A DNA stretch of 8,781 nt from Chloroflexota bacterium (GTDB lineage: Bacteria > Chloroflexota > UBA11872 > VXNJ01). The stretch is from positions 1-8,781 of the forward strand of contig JAPOVO010000245.1 of NCBI GenBank assembly GCA_026708165.1, written 5' to 3'. The position numbers and the translations under genes were made by a program. The notes under the pieces were generated by a model that saw nothing but the letters and a program-made list of their open reading frames with translations, was not told where the DNA came from and did no database searches. Positions 1 to 6,328 of the stretch are shown piece by piece. Position 1 is the stretch's first letter; each line of letters starts with the position of its first letter.

Positions 1-2
1 TG

Positions 3-302
3 GACGACGTACAGATCGCAGGCTACATGCGCCGCTCGCACGACGTTGGCCATAGGACAGGATTCGCGCGCGGCTTGGAGCAAGGTCAGGAAACGGCACG
101 CCGTGAAGCGCTCGCCTACGCGGCGACGGAGACGTTGCGATTGCGGGGCGTTCCTTTGTCCGAAGACTTCGACCGGCGTCTTGCTGCAACCACGATCTCG
201 CCGCAGGCGCTGCTCACGGCGGCGCAACTGGGTGCGACCGAAGCCGACTTCTGGGCACGCCTGCGCGGCGGACAACCGGCGACGGACGAGAGCACCGCCT
301 GA
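3..302 (+). CDS. 3' end of an Rpn/PD-(D/E)XK-transposase-like protein (5' end outside window)
   Basis: The frame is open from the window edge to a TGA at 300-302, so only the last ~99 residues are visible. They contain a charged helical stretch (FARGLEQGQETARREALAYAA) followed by a leucine-rich segment (LRLRGVPLSEDFDRRLAA) and an end reading ALLTAAQLGATEADFWARL. This order, a Gly/Glu/Arg-rich helix followed by a short helical C-terminal domain, resembles the tail of Rpn-type recombination-promoting nucleases and related putative transposases. The nuclease core, if there is one, lies upstream of the window. An internal ATG at 27 exists, but the frame continues above it, so it is probably not the true start. 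The family call is tentative; an uncharacterised protein with a similar coiled tail is equally possible. Confidence 0.45.
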   Translation, partial: DDVQIAGYMRRSHDVGHRTGFARGLEQGQETARREALAYAATETLRLRGVPLSEDFDRRLAATTISPQALLTAAQLGATEADFWARLRGGQPATDESTA

Positions 303-391
303 GCCCCGCCCTCGAGCTTGCCACGGCCGTCGAAAACGCCGTTGCCGAGACGCTGCATGCGGTGGGGCCCCAACGCGAAGTCCGTTGAAAG

Positions 392-413
392 CACATAGCG
401 GATGCGCTATGTG
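392..413. promoter_or_regulatory. Perfect 9-bp inverted repeat, candidate operator of the toxin-antitoxin operon
   Basis: Arms CACATAGCG (392-400) and CGCTATGTG (405-413) are exact reverse complements separated by 4 nt. The right arm ends 6 nt before the toxin start codon at 420. Type II antitoxins with an XRE helix-turn-helix commonly repress their own operon by binding such a palindrome. A weak promoter can be drawn across it: TTGAAA at 385-390, a 17-nt spacer, then TATGTG at 408-413. The promoter is speculative; the palindrome itself is plain. Confidence 0.6.
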
Positions 414-419
414 TCGGAG

Positions 420-739
420 ATGTATTGGACGGTCGAAACCGTGTCGGCCGTCGATGCCGAAGTCGCGGCCTTGCTGGTGGCGTTGCGCGCCCGGCTGCTG
501 CGGCTGCTTGAGGCGGTGGAGAATGTCGGACTGGAGGCGCTACGCACGCCGCATGCCAAGCAAATTGAGGGATAGCTGTGGGAACTTCGGGTGCGCGCAG
601 ACGGCGGTACCGCGCGGGGAATCTACGTGACGGCGACCGGCCGGAAGGTGGTGGTGCTGCATGTTTTCGCGAGTCGCGCAAGACGCCGCGCCAAGCGCTG
701 GCGACTGCCCGAGAGCGGATGAAGCAGGTGATGACATGA
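420..739 (+). pseudogene. higB: Broken HigB/RelE-type (gp49-like) toxin gene: one internal stop and one frameshift
   Basis: The reading frame from ATG 420 gives MYWTVETVSAVDAEVAALL and a leucine-rich helix, then HAKQIEG, TAG at 573-575, then LWELRVRADGGTARGIYVT and KVVVLHVF. HigB-type ribosome-dependent mRNA endonucleases usually read ...EGKLWELR..., so the TAG appears to replace a lysine codon (AAG to TAG, one base). After HVF the frame breaks at the T-run 664-667. One missing T restores RESRKTPRQALATARERMKQV, the typical C-terminal helix, ending in a TGA at 737-739 that overlaps the antitoxin ATG. Restored length is 106 residues, normal for the family. With both lesions no full toxin could be made. 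An in-frame ATG at 402 is possible but would put the start inside the palindrome; 420 fits family N-termini better. Confidence 0.8.
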
Positions 740-1023
740 CGAAGCTGAAGGAGCTAAAGGCGCGCTTCATGGAAGACCCGGAGTTCCGAGAGGAATACGA
801 GCGTGTCGACGAGGAGTACGCGCTCATCGAAGCGCTAATCCGGGCCCGAACGACCGCGAAGCTGACGCAGGCGGAGCTTGCCCAGCGCCTCGGCACGACC
901 CAGTCGGCAGTCGCGCGGCTGGAAGGCGGCCGGGTGTCGCCGTCGTTCGCTACCCTCCGCCGCTACGCCGAGGCAACCGGTACGCGGCTCACGGTACGCT
1001 TGGTTCCTGCCGATAGTTGGTAG
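736..1023 (+). CDS. higA: XRE-family helix-turn-helix antitoxin (HigA-like)
   Basis: This 95-residue protein has a charged N-terminal helix (MTKLKELKARFMEDPEFREEY). A Cro/C1-type helix-turn-helix follows at about residues 43-66, LTQAELAQRLGTTQSAVARL, with TQSAVARLEGG as recognition helix, and the protein ends in a short strand-like tail (TRLTVRLVPADSW). This is the usual build of antitoxins paired with gp49/HigB-like toxins, which neutralise the toxin and repress the operon. The ATG at 736 overlaps the toxin stop (ATGA, 736-739), the translational coupling expected of toxin-then-antitoxin order. The frame is open further upstream, to an ATG at 661, but that start would lie inside the toxin gene, so 736 is preferred. 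The protein looks fully functional although its toxin partner is broken; it may persist as an orphan regulator or anti-addiction gene. Confidence 0.85.
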   Translation: MTKLKELKARFMEDPEFREEYERVDEEYALIEALIRARTTAKLTQAELAQRLGTTQSAVARLEGGRVSPSFATLRRYAEATGTRLTVRLVPADSW

Positions 1024-1167
1024 TTGCGCGAGACACCCTCGCAGCTTTCAGGTTAGGGTAGTCGTGAGATTTCTCGTTGATCGGTATGCATATTCCCTCC
1101 AGCGTGGACCGATGACGCCGAAGATTGGCATTCACGATCTCTCACACGCAATTGGGGATCACGCTAC

Positions 1168-1974
1168 GTGAGCTCACTCGGCATGCGCGAGAAACGGATG
1201 CTCGAGGATTTCTTAGGAATGGGATCGGGCTACGTTTTGGATTTCTCCGACCGCACCTTCGGCGACTTCTGCGCGGAGGCGGTCGATGTCGACATCCATT
1301 CCGGCAAGTACCTTGCGTACGGCACGTCGAAAGCCAAGAAGCTCCGTGCGTTCTGGGAGATCGAGTCCGACTACCTAGTCGGCCGGCTGCTCAATGACCT
1401 GATCGACTATGCCGAGGATGTCGCACGCGAGTTTGCCGATGACAATCTGAAGCTCGCGGAGCGATGCCGCGAGATTGCCACTCGTCTCCTAGCTGGAGGG
1501 CCCAGTCTTGCCGATCTCAAGCAGCAGGCGCGGATTCTCGACGCGGGCCATCTCGCGGAGCAGATACGCCGACTGGAGGACTCGTTGGAGAAGGACCCGC
1601 GCCTCGCCATCGGCACGGCGAAGGAGCTGGTTGAGACCTGCTGCAAGACCATCCTAGCCGCACGCGGAAAGGGAATCCCAGGCACGCCGGATATCCCGAC
1701 GCTCACGAAGGCCACGCTGAAGGAGCTGAAACTGGTGCCGGAAGCCGTTCCGAACACGGCCCGCGGCGTGGATGTGATCAAGCGGCTGCTGAGCAATCTC
1801 TCGACCGTCGGCCACGGTCTCGCCGAACTGCGCGGCCTCTACGGCACGGGGCACGGCCAGCATGGGTCGGCGTCCGGCCTGACGGCGCGACACGCTCGGC
1901 TCGCCGTTGGCGCGGCCTCGACCTTGGCGGTGTTCCTGTTCGAGACGCACGAGGCGACCAAAGGAACGACCTGA
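1168..1974 (+). CDS. Abortive-infection family protein with Abi C-terminal domain
   Basis: This 268-residue protein has an N-terminal domain (about residues 23-75: VLDFSDRTFGDFCAEAVDVD, then SKAKKLRAFWEIE). That domain recurs in annotated abortive-infection proteins. A helical middle (76-145) follows, and then an Abi C-terminal domain (about 150-263). The domain's signature is clear: ELVETCCKTIL near 153-163, then GTGHGQHGSASGL and RHARLAVGAASTLAVFLFET at 226-260. Proteins of this type are linked to phage exclusion by host dormancy or death; the biochemical activity of most members is unknown. The start is the GTG at 1168, with GGGGA 9 nt upstream; ATG 1183 is an alternative that loses only five residues. 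The gene stands alone, 144 nt after the antitoxin gene and convergent with the next gene. No signal peptide or membrane segment is visible. Confidence 0.8.
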   Translation: MSSLGMREKRMLEDFLGMGSGYVLDFSDRTFGDFCAEAVDVDIHSGKYLAYGTSKAKKLRAFWEIESDYLVGRLLNDLIDYAEDVAREFADDNLKLAERCREIATRLLAGGPSLADLKQQARILDAGHLAEQIRRLEDSLEKDPRLAIGTAKELVETCCKTILAARGKGIPGTPDIPTLTKATLKELKLVPEAVPNTARGVDVIKRLLSNLSTVGHGLAELRGLYGTGHGQHGSASGLTARHARLAVGAASTLAVFLFETHEATKGTT

Positions 1975-2232
1975 CAAGTGCGTTTGCGACGCGAAGAGCG
2001 CCTCTTGCGACACATAACGTGCTTTTGCGTCAGATAGGAGTCTCTGTCGTATATGAGACCGGTGTTGACGAGCATCGAGGGTGCCGACAGCCGCAAAACC
2101 CAAGGCCGGGCTCGTACGGATTCCATCATCAGCACGGTGCGGCTAAGCGCCTCGCGTTCAAGGGCCGATGGAATGCGCAAACTCGAACTGGGGCGTCCCC
2201 GCGAAATCCACGGAGTGGCGACCAAACTCAGC
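1975..2232. other. Convergent intergenic region with short repeats
   Basis: This stretch lies between the Abi gene and the restored 3' end of the PD-(D/E)XK gene. It holds three copies of TTGCG(A/T)C starting at 1984, 2005 and 2025, spaced 20-21 nt, and copy A of a dispersed repeat at 2061-2099. ORFs crossing it on either strand have no family-like residues beyond the repeat. No T-tailed hairpin is seen that would terminate either gene. Confidence 0.5.
2061..2099 (+). repeat. Dispersed repeat, copy A
   Basis: This stretch matches 4381-4419 at 33 of 39 positions, including an identical 12-mer TGCCGACAGCCG at 2082-2093. The match fades quickly on both sides. Both copies lie in non-coding DNA and in the same orientation. 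The repeat class is not recognised. Confidence 0.6.
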
Positions 2233-3436
2233 CTAACGCTCTGCGTCCTGCGTGTGCTCACGGACGGCGTCTTGGAAGGTCTCGATGATCGGTATCCAGT
2301 CCGATAGGCGATCGAGGATGTCCTCGATACGAACCGGCGTTCCGTCGCTGCGGGTGACCCACCGTTCCGAAGTTCCGTCCTTCTTCTTCCGGCCAGTTCT
2401 TACCTCACCACCGAACAGCTCGGCGAGGCGGACGTTGTAGTCTTCCGCGAGTTCGGTCTACCTTCCAGTAGCTGGCGTCGGTCCAAACCTCCCCGCCCCT
2501 TGGCCTGATGTAGCCAAGATTCACGGGGCTTCCCTCGGGCTGGTCCCATTTGAGATTTAGTGAGCCGAGATACTCGGGGCGAACACCGATGGCAGCCACC
2601 TCGTCCAGAAACTGCCTCAACTTAGCCGGAGTCTCTGGGGACCGTTCGCTCATCGCCTCGAAGAACTCCTCGGAAGAGATACTCGAACGTCTGGACGGTT
2701 TGGCGGCCTCCCGTTCATCCGTGCCCGCGTCAATGACCTCGGTCGAGCCACCCTCGGTGCGAATGGTGAATCTAGGCACGGTTTCGGTCTTTATGAGAGT
2801 ACGCGGCATAACGATGTACTCGTCGGGCGAGCCCAGTCGCGAATACACGGGCATTTCGACGAGCGCGAACGTGAAGTGGAAGTTCGCGTGGGCTTGGAGA
2901 CCGGTGACGAGTTCGTCTGTCGCAGGGCGGATTTCGTCGCCCACGATCAATACGACGATACGGCCTTCGCGCAAGTTGCGCGTGACGCGATCGGCGAAAA
3001 CGCTTTCTGTTGGACTGTCGGCGCCGTCGACCAGACTGTAGAGGCTCTCGGGGGGTGACGCGCCATTGAAGTCCCCCTTCATGACGGCCGTTTCCAGCCC
3101 TGTGTAGTCGAGTTTGAAGAGCGCGGTCGCGTATTCTAGGGCTTGGGCGACGACCTTGCGCCGGGCCTCGGGGTTGCCCCAGAGCTTCACCTCGGCCAGC
3201 ACCAGATTGCCTTCCGGTGTGATGAATAGGTTGTCGGCGCTACCAATGCCGAGCGGCAACTCCATGCAGACCGAGACCAGTCGCCCGATGCCGGGCTCGA
3301 TCTGATCTAGGGGTAAACAGGTCGGATGGTCGAAGATCAGTTCCTGGAGGCGTCGTTCTTTCCAGTCGTTGACGCGCGCTAGCGGTGCGCTCGCCTGGGG
3401 CGAGACCATGATCGGCGTTCCTGCAGCGTTCGTCAT
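2233..3436 (-). pseudogene. PD-(D/E)XK nuclease-like protein, C-terminal frameshift
   Basis: The uninterrupted frame runs from ATG 3436 to TGA 2405-2407 (343 residues). The N-terminal ~105 residues show a PD-(D/E)XK core: E32 in LQELIFDHP, D68 in SADNLF, E82-V-K84 in LVLAEVKLW, and Q98xxxY102 in QALEYA. The middle has a second alpha/beta region (NLREGRIVVLIVGDEI, HFTFALVEMPVYSRL). At 2452-2455 one extra base breaks the frame after SYWKVDR. Removing it restores LAEDYNVRLAELFGGEVRTG and about 50 more residues, ending in TAG at 2233-2235, for a 400-residue protein. A GAGGAG motif sits about 11 nt before the start. The gene may be a defence nuclease of unknown specificity. As it stands, the nuclease core is intact and about 72 C-terminal residues are replaced by a 15-residue tail, so residual activity is possible. 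Confidence 0.75.
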
Positions 3437-3478
3437 TGGCTACCCGTCTCCTCGTCGGGGCATGGTTGGTTGACAATA

Positions 3479-3512
3479 CTCTACGGCAAAGGATGACTTG
3501 GCTGCCGTAGAG
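3479..3512. repeat. Perfect 10-bp inverted repeat between two minus-strand genes
   Basis: Arms CTCTACGGCA (3479-3488) and TGCCGTAGAG (3503-3512) are exact reverse complements around a 14-nt loop. They lie 48 nt after the stop of the 71-residue gene and 42 nt before the start of the PD-(D/E)XK gene. No T-run follows on the minus strand (next bases TATTGTC), so a classical intrinsic terminator is not supported. An operator or an RNA hairpin that reduces read-through fits better. Confidence 0.6.
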
Positions 3513-3559
3513 CTTCGTGGCAACCACATCGTCGGGACGACGTTGCGGCCCAGGCTCCG

Positions 3560-3775
3560 CTACGTAGGCAATTCGACGGGATGCGGCCACGGCTCGTTCT
3601 CGGGCCAGATGATGATGCCGTCCACGTTCCGAACGTCTTCGCAGTAGTTCAATACCTGCTCGAGGGCCTCTTCGTAGCTGTTGGCCACGCACGTGCAGCT
3701 CCCTTCCTCCGGTTGGTTTTCGCCGTACTGCCCCTCGAAACCACCGACTTCTACATGTACCAAGTACCGAGCCAT
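3560..3775 (-). CDS. Small acidic protein of unknown function (71 residues)
   Basis: The protein starts MARYLVHVEVGGFEGQYGEN, a strand-like segment. A helix follows (SYEEALEQVLNYCEDVRN), then a second strand (VDGIIIWPENE) and a proline-rich end. This beta-helix-beta pattern is typical of small alpha/beta domains, for example HicB-like or other partner proteins, but I cannot assign a family. The start is supported by GAGG 8 nt upstream of ATG 3775. Cysteines at about residues 27, 29 and 45 include a C-T-C pair, without a clear metal-site pattern. It lies on the same strand as the PD-(D/E)XK gene 123 nt downstream and may be co-transcribed with it, although the inverted repeat between them argues for some separation. 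No membrane segment or signal peptide is seen. Confidence 0.6.
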   Translation of the reverse strand: MARYLVHVEVGGFEGQYGENQPEEGSCTCVANSYEEALEQVLNYCEDVRNVDGIIIWPENEPWPHPVELPT

Positions 3776-4094
3776 CGCCGAGCCTCAATCCCACGAGAAA
3801 TGAACAGTATCACGCCCCCAACTCAGGAAGCGGTCAGCATCGTAGTCTCGCAGCCCGCGCGGGGTTCGGCGTGTGACTCGGAGGCTGCAGCAAAGCGTTG
3901 TTGGCCTGCGCGTCGACTCACCAAGAGACCACGTCGTTGTCCGGCCCGCACGCGCCGTGCGCGACACACGTTGCCAACGTTGTTGAGAGACGGCGAGTAA
4001 TGTGGGGAACGATTGGGACACACGGGACGATCTTCGTACGGCGAGGATGGCCAATGGCGTACGAGGCCGAAGGGGTCTCCAAGGTTTGCTAGCC
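3776..4094. other. Region without a supportable gene
   Basis: About 320 nt lie between the 71-residue gene and the Fic remnant. On the minus strand a frame ending at 3785, 9 nt before the small gene's ATG, reads LRDYDADRFLSWGRDTVHFSWD at its end. This has a protein-like composition and might be the tail of a decayed upstream gene, but upstream of it the frame loses any family-like character. Nothing else is recognised: no RNA gene, terminator or promoter. Confidence 0.35.
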
Positions 4095-4371
4095 ATGTGC
4101 TGTCTTGCGCTGCTCTTAAACCGCAAGGCGACCATCGAGCTGCTCGTCGAGAAGGCCGACGAGATCGGTTTCAACCGCTTCACCATCCTGAATCTGCACG
4201 CCCTGCTCGGACAACCTGCTGGGCAACCCACAGGCCGGCGGCCGCCTGCGGCGCATTCCGATAAGCGTCCGCGGCGGGGTCTACCATCCAATAGGAGTAC
4301 CGCAGCTCATCGAGGAGTGCTCCGAGCGTTGGAAACCGAGGCTGCCTGCGGCCGGCGAACACCAGATGTGA
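4095..4371 (+). pseudogene. Fic-family protein remnant, frameshifted and truncated at both ends
   Basis: Two consecutive frames carry the middle of a Fic-family protein. The first reads LNRKATIELLVEKADEIGF, then NRFTILNLHALL. After a break near 4206-4210, consistent with two lost bases, the second reads DNLLGNPQAGGRLRRIPISV, then YHPIGVPQLIEECSE, and stops at TGA 4369-4371. This region normally lies just before the catalytic HPFxxGNGRxxR loop of Fic AMP-transferases. That loop is absent, as are the N-terminal part and the whole C-terminal half. The similarity fades after EECSE, only a few tens of bases before a dispersed repeat copy at 4381. No activity is possible. The surviving text is still well conserved, so decay is probably recent. 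The ATG at 4095 marks only the edge of the recognisable frame, not a true start. Confidence 0.7.
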
Positions 4372-4380
4372 CGGCAACGT

Positions 4381-4419
4381 GGCGTTGACGGGGATCGAGG
4401 ATGCCGACAGCCGGAGAAC
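4381..4419 (+). repeat. Dispersed repeat, copy B
   Basis: This is the second copy of the 39-bp repeat seen at 2061-2099 (33 of 39 identical, same orientation). It begins 9 nt after the stop of the Fic remnant and lies about 75 nt before the 3' end of the Mrr-like gene. Confidence 0.6.
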
Positions 4420-4494
4420 ACGAGAACCGCCAGGCGGGGGTACGCTACGCCACGCCGAGACCACCCAGTCACATGTAATTGATCCGTAGTCGCA

Positions 4495-5550
4495 TCATCC
4501 GTCGGATTCCTCGGGCACCTTCATCCATACCCGTTCCAATGGGAGTTCCGCTTGGATCTCCGCCGGGAGGGACTCGTACGTTCGGTAGACTGCGGCGACG
4601 AGATCACCGCTGTCCCAAAGGCGCACCGTGAAATGGCTCTGCCTCGACTCCTGCAGGACCACCCTGTTGAACCCGCCCCAACACACCAGAAGGCCTTGCT
4701 CGGCCTTGAACGACTGCATGGTCCCTTGTAAGCCGCGATAGACGGTTACGTCTGTCGGGCTAGTCTGAGACTTCACCTGCACGCAGAGCCTCGGTGGATC
4801 CAATCCGAGCGGTCCTCGGCCAGCCAGTATGTCGACACCACCGTCTGGACCGGGCGGGGACTGGGTTGTGGTCCACCCTTCAGCGCGAAGCACCGCCTCG
4901 ACCAGGCCCGTCAGTGCGTGCCCTGAAAATCGGGTCTGAATCTCGCGGACGATCTGATCGTGCGCCAGCTCGCGAAAGTCAGCCTCCCCGTCGGTCTCTT
5001 CCTCTCGCGGCGTCTGAGACTCCTCTCCGGTTGACGGCTTCATCCCCGGATCCGGCTCCCCTCTAAGCACCGCCTGGACCCGGCCGACGGCGTCGTTGCG
5101 GGAGATGTTGCACACAGTCATGAACGCCCCGAAGGAATACAGCAGGTCCTGGCGGAACTTCGTCCTAGGAATGTCCGTCTGCAACCACTGAAGAGGCCGT
5201 GTGTGCCGTAGGGTTCCGCCCACGTTCTGATAGCGATACGGCCCCGTAACGCGACCGATCGCAATCTGCGACGTCCGCTTCTGGGGCAGGACAATCAGAT
5301 CCCCGATTTGAATCGACAATGCGAAGCTAGCGAGCTGGCGCGCGAAGTTGCCCGTGCTGCGGCTCTTGGCATCGGGGTAGCTAGATCTAACCAGTTCCAA
5401 GATCGCGTCATAGTCTGCTAGCCCCTCGAGTGACTCCACTTCGTGAAACCCGACAACCGCCACGTTGTTCTGCAGCGCGTATTCCTCGTCTTCTCCTCTA
5501 CGGCCGCCCCTGACAAGGTAGACCTTGGAAGACTCCGAACCTGTGCTCAT
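4495..5550 (-). CDS. mrr: Mrr-type restriction endonuclease with N-terminal PUA/EVE-like domain
   Basis: This 351-residue protein is intact. The N-terminal domain (about 8-160) runs KVYLVRGGRRGEDEEYAL, VAVVGFHEVESL, IQIGDLIVLPQKRTSQIAIG and RVTGPYRY. This is the build of a PUA/EVE-like reader domain found at the front of many Mrr-like restriction proteins, where it may sense modified bases. An acidic linker (165-195) leads to the Mrr catalytic domain (about 205-325): E218 in the first helix, GPDGGVDILA with D240, and CVQVKSQ with Q258-V-K260, the D...QxK form of the PD-(D/E)XK site typical of Mrr. The AEQGLLVCWGGF and VRLWDSGDLV segments complete the fold. Such enzymes usually cut methylated or otherwise modified foreign DNA (type IV restriction). 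GAGG 7 nt before ATG 5550 supports the start. It is encoded alone, divergent in orientation from hsdM. Confidence 0.9.
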   Translation of the reverse strand: MSTGSESSKVYLVRGGRRGEDEEYALQNNVAVVGFHEVESLEGLADYDAILELVRSSYPDAKSRSTGNFARQLASFALSIQIGDLIVLPQKRTSQIAIGRVTGPYRYQNVGGTLRHTRPLQWLQTDIPRTKFRQDLLYSFGAFMTVCNISRNDAVGRVQAVLRGEPDPGMKPSTGEESQTPREEETDGEADFRELAHDQIVREIQTRFSGHALTGLVEAVLRAEGWTTTQSPPGPDGGVDILAGRGPLGLDPPRLCVQVKSQTSPTDVTVYRGLQGTMQSFKAEQGLLVCWGGFNRVVLQESRQSHFTVRLWDSGDLVAAVYRTYESLPAEIQAELPLERVWMKVPEESDG

Positions 5551-5735
5551 CCGCTAACCTCGCGACCAATCATCGCCTTGGTCCTAGGATTGTAGGCTTC
5601 ATTGGGGGTCGCCAGGTAACGGATCCAGGACGCCAGACTGGTCATCCCACGCGACCGTCTTTGTCTCTTGTCGACTACGCCGCGAGCGGAAGCACGGCGA
5701 CCGACCGAACCCCTCGACGCGCAGGGCTATCCTCA
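5551..5735. other. Short intergenic region upstream of the Mrr-like gene
   Basis: These 185 nt separate the restored 3' end of the two-TM gene from the Mrr-like start and should hold the Mrr promoter on the minus strand. No convincing -10/-35 pair, hairpin or further gene is seen. Confidence 0.4.
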
Positions 5736-6027
5736 CTATGGAACGAACAACGCGATGAGTTGCAGCGTGAATCCGACTAGGACCATGAGACCTGCAATAC
5801 CACAATGTCTGCCGCTTTCCCCGCTTCTCCTCGCGTCGCCTTGCTTCCAGGCGATTCCCGAGTTGCTCGAATGCGCTGAAATCAGGTTCTACGCCGTCGA
5901 GGCCAACCCGGTCGGAAGTGACGAAGTTCCTCCTCATGACTGCAGGGCGGGCCAGCGCGAAGAGGATGGTGAAGCCCGCGATGTCCAAGACTAGCCCGAA
6001 TGCGTTGAGAGCTTGCGACAAGAGCAT
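5736..6027 (-). pseudogene. Small two-transmembrane-helix protein, frameshifted before the second helix
   Basis: From ATG 6027 the frame gives MLLSQALNAFGLVLDIAGFT followed by ILFALA, a first membrane helix. An arginine-rich soluble loop follows (RRNFVTSDRVGLDGVEPDF, RLEARRREEKRGKRQ). The frame then runs into unlikely text (TLWYCRSHG...). Dropping one base just after KRGKRQ (about position 5802) restores HCGIAGLMVLVGFTLQLIAL then FVP and a TAG at 5736-5738: a second hydrophobic helix and a natural end. The restored protein has about 96 residues and is probably an inner-membrane protein with both helices flanking a cytoplasmic basic loop. The function is not known. The unbroken frame continues to 5599, but its tail looks non-coding. 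No good Shine-Dalgarno is seen, so the start is uncertain; an ATG at 6123 lies in the same frame. Confidence 0.6.
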
Positions 6028-6124
6028 CACTGACCGACGAACCGAAGCACCAACTTCACTGGTTCGCGTTGAACCGACCGGCTCACGATCATAACGTCGC
6101 TGGGTATTCTGTGCATGCAACACC

Positions 6125-6185
6125 CGCGTAGGCGCGTTTTGTGCCGCACCAACGGTGCGGGAGGGTGGGTGGAAAGGCCTACGCG
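6125..6185. repeat. Nested inverted repeats forming a long hairpin
   Basis: Outer arms CGCGTAGGC (6125-6133) and GCCTACGCG (6177-6185) are perfect complements. Inside lies a second perfect stem, CCGCACC (6144-6150) and GGTGCGG (6154-6160) with loop AAC. Neither strand has a T-run after it, so an intrinsic terminator is not supported. It sits in the region shared by the divergent two-TM gene and hsdM. It could be a structured RNA leader, an extragenic palindromic element or a protein-binding cruciform. Confidence 0.6.
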
Positions 6186-6328
6186 ACTAAGCCCGACTAG
6201 CACTGGCCTTCGTGCTGGCCACGCGGCATTCGCCCTATGCCCGCCTTGGATGGACTCTCGGCCACCAGAAAGCTGCACCGCCCGCAACGGGCGGCACGTC
6301 CGCTATTGCAAGGCGACGATCATCTACC

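Noticed and set aside
46..630. Long + frame of 194 residues over the Rpn-like tail and toxin region
   Set aside because: Arg/Cys-rich text typical of an out-of-frame GC-rich shadow; the two other frames show family-like residues.
214..681. Minus-strand ORF of 155 residues
   Set aside because: Antisense shadow with Pro/Arg/Ser-rich text and no family pattern; it overlaps the Rpn-like tail and the toxin gene.
1654..2261. Minus-strand ORFs over the Abi 3' end and the intergenic region
   Set aside because: They cross the clearly coding Abi C-terminal domain and the repeat; no recognisable domain of their own.
2550..3041. Plus-strand ORF of 163 residues
   Set aside because: Shadow of the PD-(D/E)XK gene on the opposite strand; Ser/Arg-rich with no motif.
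3785..4291. Minus-strand ORF ending WGRDTVHFSWD just before the 71-residue gene
   Set aside because: Only its last ~25 residues look protein-like; upstream it overlaps the Fic remnant antisense. Kept only as a note on possible decay.
6125..6185. Integron attC site or intrinsic terminator
   Set aside because: No GTTRRRY/RYYYAAC core pair at the arm ends, no integrase or cassettes, and no T-run after the hairpin on either strand.
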